DNA from: Sarcocystis neurona
Taxonomy: Eukaryota > Apicomplexa > Conoidasida > Eucoccidiorida > Sarcocystidae
Assembly (NCBI GenBank): GCA_000727475.1
Contig: KL647316.1
Span: 1,157,750-1,221,749, forward strand
Length of the DNA stretch: 64,000 bases
Direction of reading: 5' to 3'
The translations under genes and the position numbers were made by a program. Each line of letters opens with the position of its first letter. Position 1 is the first letter of the stretch. The notes below the pieces were generated by a model that ran no database searches, was not told the DNA's origin, and worked only from the letters and a program-made list of their open reading frames with translations. Of this stretch, positions 62,586 to 64,000 are shown one piece after another.

Positions 62586-63667
62586 TGCGGACACATAGAT
62601 ATATGCGTATGTGTATGAACATGCGGGCGCATGCAAATGGGCGCTCTGTCTCTGCCCTAACACGTGTATCTGCATATCTGCGCTGACGCACATTAGTGGG
62701 GAGAGAGATAGACGGAGGAACACCGGCAAATTAATGAGAGCCTCCGGACCCTTCTCGCATCATATGTACAGGCGTGTAGTGTTTTTGCCTTGGAGGAAGC
62801 TTGCAACCGGACAGCCGGATAGATGTTCCTTCTGTGTAGACACGTGTGTGTGTCTAGGATGCGCCCTCGAGGAAGTATATATACAGACAGCTGCGTAGGT
62901 TTTCCTATGGAGGAGACGTGTTTGTGTATACGTGTATAGGATCAGCCTTCGACGAAGTACTTATACACTCAGCGGCATATGTGTTGATATGTATGTGTAT
63001 GTGGGGTACTACGTATAGTGTGTGTGCCTTGTAAGTGTATATATTTATATATATATATGTATGTATATAGCTGAACAGGCACTGATATGTATACACGTAT
63101 AGAATGAATTGGTGTCAAACCACAAGGCAGCTGCATATGTGTGACCACATGTGTCTACGTGGATATATACGTATATGGTGAAGAGCCTATGCACTAACAT
63201 ATATATATGTAGGACACAGCTGAACGTGTGTGAATATCTAAATGTGTATGGTGCGCGCTGGATACGTGCAGGTGCTGTGACCGAGAGTATCCGTGAATAA
63301 CACACGTGTGCCAGAACACCTTTTCCGCGTGTGTACGTATATGGCTCTGTGACCCTGTCTTCGCAGACACATTCATACTCATACATACATACATACATTC
63401 ATATATTCCTACATGTATTACGTGTCTCTCGCAGGTGCCATATCTCTGTATGCATGTGCTTGTACAGTTACACACACTTACACACACACACACAGACCTG
63501 CGGAGACATACGTATCTGTAAGAACGTATGCCCATAGGCATGTGTGTGTATGTTCTGTTTTTCATGAGAATAGAAAGGAGGAGGCACGCAACCACCTGCC
63601 CGAGCGTCTTCTCGTAATAGCGTCAGTCCTGGGTTCCCTGCACACGCTCCTGAGTGTCTACGTGTAG
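34034..63667 (+). CDS. HOOK: HOOK-family microtubule adaptor, about 17 exons (about 726 aa)
   Basis: HOOK proteins tether vesicles to dynein/kinesin; a HOOK-FTS-HIP complex serves apical secretion in Toxoplasma. Joined exons: 34034-34231, 37130-37246, 38314-38367, 39849-39986, 42273-42626, 44573-44638, 47193-47248, 47876-48017, 49490-49583, 50993-51092, 52676-52768, 54303-54390, 57900-58094, 60035-60121, 61126-61295, 62115-62249, 63574-63667. All junctions are GT-AG and all phases agree. Residues 1-169 form the HOOK N-terminal (calponin-homology-like) domain, with [19 protein letters not shown] and [20 protein letters not shown]. Residues 170-650 are coiled coil, including the family block [20 protein letters not shown]. 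Residues 650-695 match the family's late [20 protein letters not shown] segment. Length fits animal HOOKs (about 720). Coding DNA is about 7% of the span. Uncertain: the last exon, the start of exon 15 (61084 is an in-frame alternative), and a possibly missing exon in the gap-containing intron 54391-57899. Confidence 0.86.
34232..37129 (+). other. HOOK intron 1
   Basis: 2898 bases. It holds TA/ACAT microsatellites at 34440-34720, ACAC/TATG sequence at 35570-35740, and a CTG-rich zone with a 20-bp minisatellite at 36430-37129. Confidence 0.8.
36601..36780. repeat. 20-bp minisatellite, nine copies
   Basis: Unit CTGTGCCAGAGTCRCTGCTG repeats with an exact 20-base period; the first copies read TTGTGGCAGA or CCGTGGCAGA. 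It lies in HOOK intron 1, about 350 bases before exon 2. Because 20 is not a multiple of three, the reading frame rotates through the copies. Confidence 0.93.
37130..37246 (+). CDS. HOOK: HOOK exon 2 (residues 67-105)
   Basis: Starts [20 protein letters not shown]. Acceptor GGCTGCTGCAG, donor GTAAGC, phase 0 at both ends. It follows directly on a CTG-rich minisatellite region of intron 1; 37145 is a possible alternative acceptor in the same frame. Confidence 0.82.
37629..37690. repeat. (TATG)n microsatellite in HOOK intron 2
   Basis: Eight TATG units bordered by TA and CA runs. Confidence 0.88.
38314..38367 (+). CDS. HOOK: HOOK exon 3, 18-codon microexon (residues 106-123)
   Basis: [18 protein letters not shown], with acceptor CATTGCAG and a weak donor GTCTAC, phase 0 at both ends. 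Joined to exon 4 it restores the DVSLIG-like segment that precedes the LQLVLG helix in HOOK domains, which is the main argument for it. Without it the frame is still open, so it could be optional. Confidence 0.6.
39849..39986 (+). CDS. HOOK: HOOK exon 4 (residues 124-169)
   Basis: Encodes the last helices of the HOOK domain: [20 protein letters not shown] and [20 protein letters not shown], matching the family LQLVLGCAV...IMTLEESVQHVVM region. Acceptor CTGCAG, donor GTAATG, phase 0. Confidence 0.88.
40422..40478. repeat. (CA)n microsatellite in HOOK intron 4
   Basis: About 28 CA units with one TA interruption. Confidence 0.93.
40722..40753. other. 12-bp perfect inverted repeat in HOOK intron 4
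   Basis: AGGTTCGAGTAT, loop ATAGAAAG, then the exact complement. TTAAA and TTTAA flank it outside. Confidence 0.8.
41260..41590. repeat. Compound tandem repeat, about 134-bp period, three copies
   Basis: Copies share CTGCAGGACATCTTACAGACG (41389 and 41523, 134 apart), then TGTATACACATGCATTTACC and a GATATC-containing part, separated by TATACGTATA runs. HOOK intron 4. Confidence 0.85.
42273..42626 (+). CDS. HOOK: HOOK exon 5 (residues 170-287)
   Basis: Longest exon, 118 codons. It starts [18 protein letters not shown] after acceptor CGCACAG and ends [14 protein letters not shown] at donor GTACCC, phase 0. The second half is continuous coiled coil ([20 protein letters not shown]). The acceptor lacks a clear pyrimidine tract, so the first few residues may shift. 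Confidence 0.8.
43931..44200. repeat. Compound (GT)n minisatellite, about 90-bp period, three copies
   Basis: CCCGTCTCG recurs at 43941, 44029 and 44122, each followed by a GT run of varying length and a TTTGTGTCTCCGTCT-type tail. HOOK intron 5. Confidence 0.85.
44573..44638 (+). CDS. HOOK: HOOK exon 6 (residues 288-309)
   Basis: 22 codons of heptad-like sequence, [20 protein letters not shown] plus LE. Acceptor CATGCAG, donor GTACGC, phase 0. Confidence 0.82.
44938..45290. repeat. (TA)n cluster in HOOK intron 6
   Basis: Several TATATATA runs of 12 to 22 bases, among GTATATGG sequence. Confidence 0.85.
46378..46690. repeat. CAG/GAA purine-rich tract in HOOK intron 6
   Basis: Interrupted CAGCAG and AAGAAGAA units. 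All plus frames read charged or Ala/Gln-rich coiled-coil-like protein (for example [18 protein letters not shown]), so a hidden exon is possible, but no donor fits the flanking phase 0 exons. Confidence 0.75.
47193..47248 (+). CDS. HOOK: HOOK exon 7 (residues 310-328)
   Basis: 56 nt, [18 protein letters not shown] plus two bases of a split codon. Acceptor TTGCTGCAG, donor GTAAGC. The phase 2 end fits only the one-base start of the next exon and makes Glu, which supports both. Confidence 0.8.
47876..48017 (+). CDS. HOOK: HOOK exon 8 (residues 328-375)
   Basis: Carries the most recognisable central HOOK block: [20 protein letters not shown] then [20 protein letters not shown], corresponding to the family KLE..YKKKLEDLGDLR. 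Acceptor GGATACAG, donor GTAATG. Confidence 0.88.
48590..49250. repeat. (TA)n microsatellite cluster in HOOK intron 8
   Basis: Near-continuous TATATA/GTATATAC sequence broken by CTCCCTCTCTGTCT islands about every 110 bases. Confidence 0.85.
49490..49583 (+). CDS. HOOK: HOOK exon 9 (residues 376-407)
   Basis: [20 protein letters not shown] followed by [11 protein letters not shown], which aligns by eye with the family MYMQNT...RSQLETYKRQV segment. Acceptor TATATACAG, donor GTGAGC, ends in phase 1. Confidence 0.87.
50993..51092 (+). CDS. HOOK: HOOK exon 10 (residues 407-440)
   Basis: The split codon G+AC gives Asp, then [20 protein letters not shown] and [12 protein letters not shown]. Acceptor TGTCTGCAG, donor GTGAGG, ends in phase 2. 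Coiled coil. Confidence 0.85.
51640..51725. repeat. GC-rich short tandem repeat in HOOK intron 10
   Basis: Units of about 31-33 bases containing CTTCACCGCRCATGCGCGCGA, three copies. Confidence 0.7.
52330..52570. repeat. GCATGCATCAGGAGA + (TA)n repeat, four copies
   Basis: GCATGCATCAGGA recurs near 52343, 52419 and 52479 (GCATGCAGCAGGAGA near 52533) with TA-rich spacers. HOOK intron 10, ending about 100 bases before exon 11. Confidence 0.8.
52676..52768 (+). CDS. HOOK: HOOK exon 11 (residues 440-471)
   Basis: Starts with one base finishing a Leu codon, then [20 protein letters not shown] and [10 protein letters not shown]. Acceptor TTTGCAG, donor GTAGCT, ends in phase 2. Confidence 0.83.
54303..54390 (+). 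CDS. HOOK: HOOK exon 12 (residues 471-500)
   Basis: [20 protein letters not shown] then PGDDARVAE, a non-coiled Ala/Gly/Pro linker at the place where HOOKs break their coiled coil. Acceptor GAGACCAG has a weak pyrimidine tract; donor GTGAGC. Supported mainly by phase. Confidence 0.65.
54600..54830. repeat. (TA)n and (CA)n cluster in HOOK intron 12
   Basis: TA runs at 54660-54683 and 54762-54790 around a CA-rich block at 54695-54745. Confidence 0.85.
56020..56630. repeat. (TAGA)n-rich block, about 600 bp
   Basis: Long imperfect TAGA/TAGATA array with interspersed copies of a GAGTACAT / TATACGCACATGTGTATA element. HOOK intron 12. Confidence 0.88.
57085..57685. repeat. Minisatellite of (TA)n plus 40-bp core, with assembly gap
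   Basis: The core CACGACGGTGTACAGGCCGT, followed by GGTATCTGCAC, occurs at 57134, 57564 and 57634 with TA runs between; the two copies after the gap are 70 bases apart. The gap (57216-57554, 339 N) interrupts the array, so the true copy number is unknown. HOOK intron 12, ending about 215 bases before exon 13. Confidence 0.92.
57900..58094 (+). CDS. HOOK: HOOK exon 13 (residues 501-565)
   Basis: 65 codons of coiled coil: [40 protein letters not shown] and [17 protein letters not shown]. Acceptor GCGCGCAG, donor GTCCTT (weak), phase 0. Confidence 0.85.
58617..58826. repeat. (TA)n and (CA)n microsatellites in HOOK intron 13
   Basis: TA at 58624-58672 and CA at 58799-58824, with non-repeat sequence between. 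Confidence 0.88.
59040..59510. repeat. Compound tandem repeat, about 130-bp period, four copies
   Basis: Each copy has a TTGGTGCATC...GTGGGG(A)...GCAGGGTGCTG core followed by ACGTAYACGTACGTATACAT and TA runs; GGGTG occurs near 59095, 59240, 59358 and 59490. HOOK intron 13. Confidence 0.8.
59631..59662. repeat. (GTA)n microsatellite
   Basis: About ten perfect GTA units in HOOK intron 13, within CTG-rich flanks. Confidence 0.92.
60035..60121 (+). CDS. HOOK: HOOK exon 14 (residues 566-594)
   Basis: [20 protein letters not shown] then GGAADEATL. Joined to exon 13 it resembles the family EEEMKQMEERYKKYLEKAK region. Acceptor GCGTGCAG, donor GTAAAT, phase 0. Confidence 0.82.
60880..61000. repeat. 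(TAGA)/(TAGG)n microsatellite in HOOK intron 14
   Basis: TAGATAGATAGATAGATAG, then diverged TAGG units, ending about 90 bases before the earliest acceptor of exon 15. Confidence 0.88.
61126..61295 (+). CDS. HOOK: HOOK exon 15 (residues 595-651)
   Basis: [40 protein letters not shown], ending SFYKKA plus two bases at donor GTACGT. The acceptor at 61125 (GATCAG) and that at 61083 (CACACAG) are in the same frame; the second would add [14 protein letters not shown]. Confidence 0.85.
61360..61760. repeat. (CATA)n-derived array in HOOK intron 15
   Basis: About 400 bases of CATACATA, GTATACATGTAC and CATATACA units. Confidence 0.9.
62115..62249 (+). CDS. HOOK: HOOK exon 16 (residues 651-696)
   Basis: The split codon gives Ile, then [20 protein letters not shown] and [20 protein letters not shown]. 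This matches the late HOOK segment EKYIVSAWYNMGMTLH. Acceptor GGCAG, donor GTCAGT, ends in phase 2. If unspliced the frame stops at 62385. Confidence 0.85.
62488..62521. other. 12-bp perfect inverted repeat in HOOK intron 16
   Basis: CGATCTATCTCT, loop ATAAGGAAGA, exact complement. Confidence 0.8.
63574..63667 (+). CDS. HOOK: HOOK possible last exon (residues 696-726, stop)
   Basis: Acceptor GAGAATAG. One base completes Arg, then [20 protein letters not shown] and [10 protein letters not shown] before TAG. The phase fits exon 16, but the tail has no family match known to me, and an internal donor GTAATA after PERLL could lead to exons beyond the window. Confidence 0.4.
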
Positions 63668-64000
63668 GGGTCAGGACGCGTTTTTCACGTTTCCTATGCT
63701 GACGTCTATCTTCCACTACGTGCGTGTACACATTCACCAAAGTATTACTATATATATATATGTATATGTGTTTGTTTCCCAGCCCTGCGTGCATCCCACA
63801 CTACGTGGTTCTACACATATACATACATATATATATATACATATACATGCATATTCCCCCGCTTGCGTCCACCCTACATTACGTGCATGTATACCTGTAC
63901 ATCTACGTGTATATATATTTATATGTAGGTGGCGCCGTGCCGGTCTACGTACGTGCTGAATCGCTGGGGCAGTTGTGTACCTCCGCGCCGTTATTGTCGG
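63668..64000. other. Window end, repeat-rich
   Basis: TA runs at 63750-63762 and 63820-63850. No further exon recognised; HOOK could continue beyond the window. Confidence 0.5.

Noticed and set aside
1..64000. CRISPR arrays, rRNA or tRNA genes, telomere-type repeats, mobile element or viral coding sequence
   Set aside because: Repeats lack CRISPR spacing, no tRNA cloverleaf or rRNA core was recognised by eye, and no transposase, integrase or reverse transcriptase motif was seen.

Overview
The window looks like nuclear DNA of an apicomplexan, most probably a coccidian of the Eimeria/Cyclospora type. The reasons are introns, CAG/CTG trinucleotide runs that become Gln, Ala and Ser runs inside a conserved protein, abundant (TA)n, (CA)n and GTATATAC-type microsatellites, and a HOOK-family gene with an enkurin-family gene beside it (both families act in systems coccidia keep: apical vesicle delivery and flagellated microgametes). 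The genus is an inference; no marker gene is present. Two runs of N (6332-6914 and 57216-57554) mark assembly gaps inside repeats.

Layout. (1) 1-9300 is repeat-rich. It holds the lower part of an unassigned minus-strand gene that I assembled from four exons (5516-9782). (2) 9300-33400 is repeat-poor. It carries a single-exon plus-strand gene for the beta subunit of the AP-3 adaptor complex (16233-20768), a three-exon plus-strand enkurin-domain gene (25428-28963), two weaker minus-strand gene candidates (15070-15772 and 24786-25365), two short tandem duplications and an overlapping pair of hairpins. (3) 33400-64000 is repeat-rich again and is almost entirely one plus-strand gene: a HOOK protein of about 726 residues, split into about 17 small exons (54 to 354 nt) over 29.6 kb, with introns packed with microsatellites and minisatellites.

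Functions. AP-3 beta belongs to the coat that sorts cargo from Golgi/endosomes to lysosome-related organelles. HOOK proteins are cargo adaptors that link vesicles to microtubule motors; in Toxoplasma a HOOK-FTS-HIP complex is needed for secretory organelle discharge. Enkurin-domain proteins bind microtubules, mostly in axonemes. They share trafficking or cytoskeletal themes, but nothing in the sequence shows co-regulation.

Exons were found by reading frames, GT-AG borders, phase agreement and remembered family similarity. No alignment or RNA evidence was available, so small or divergent exons may be missing.
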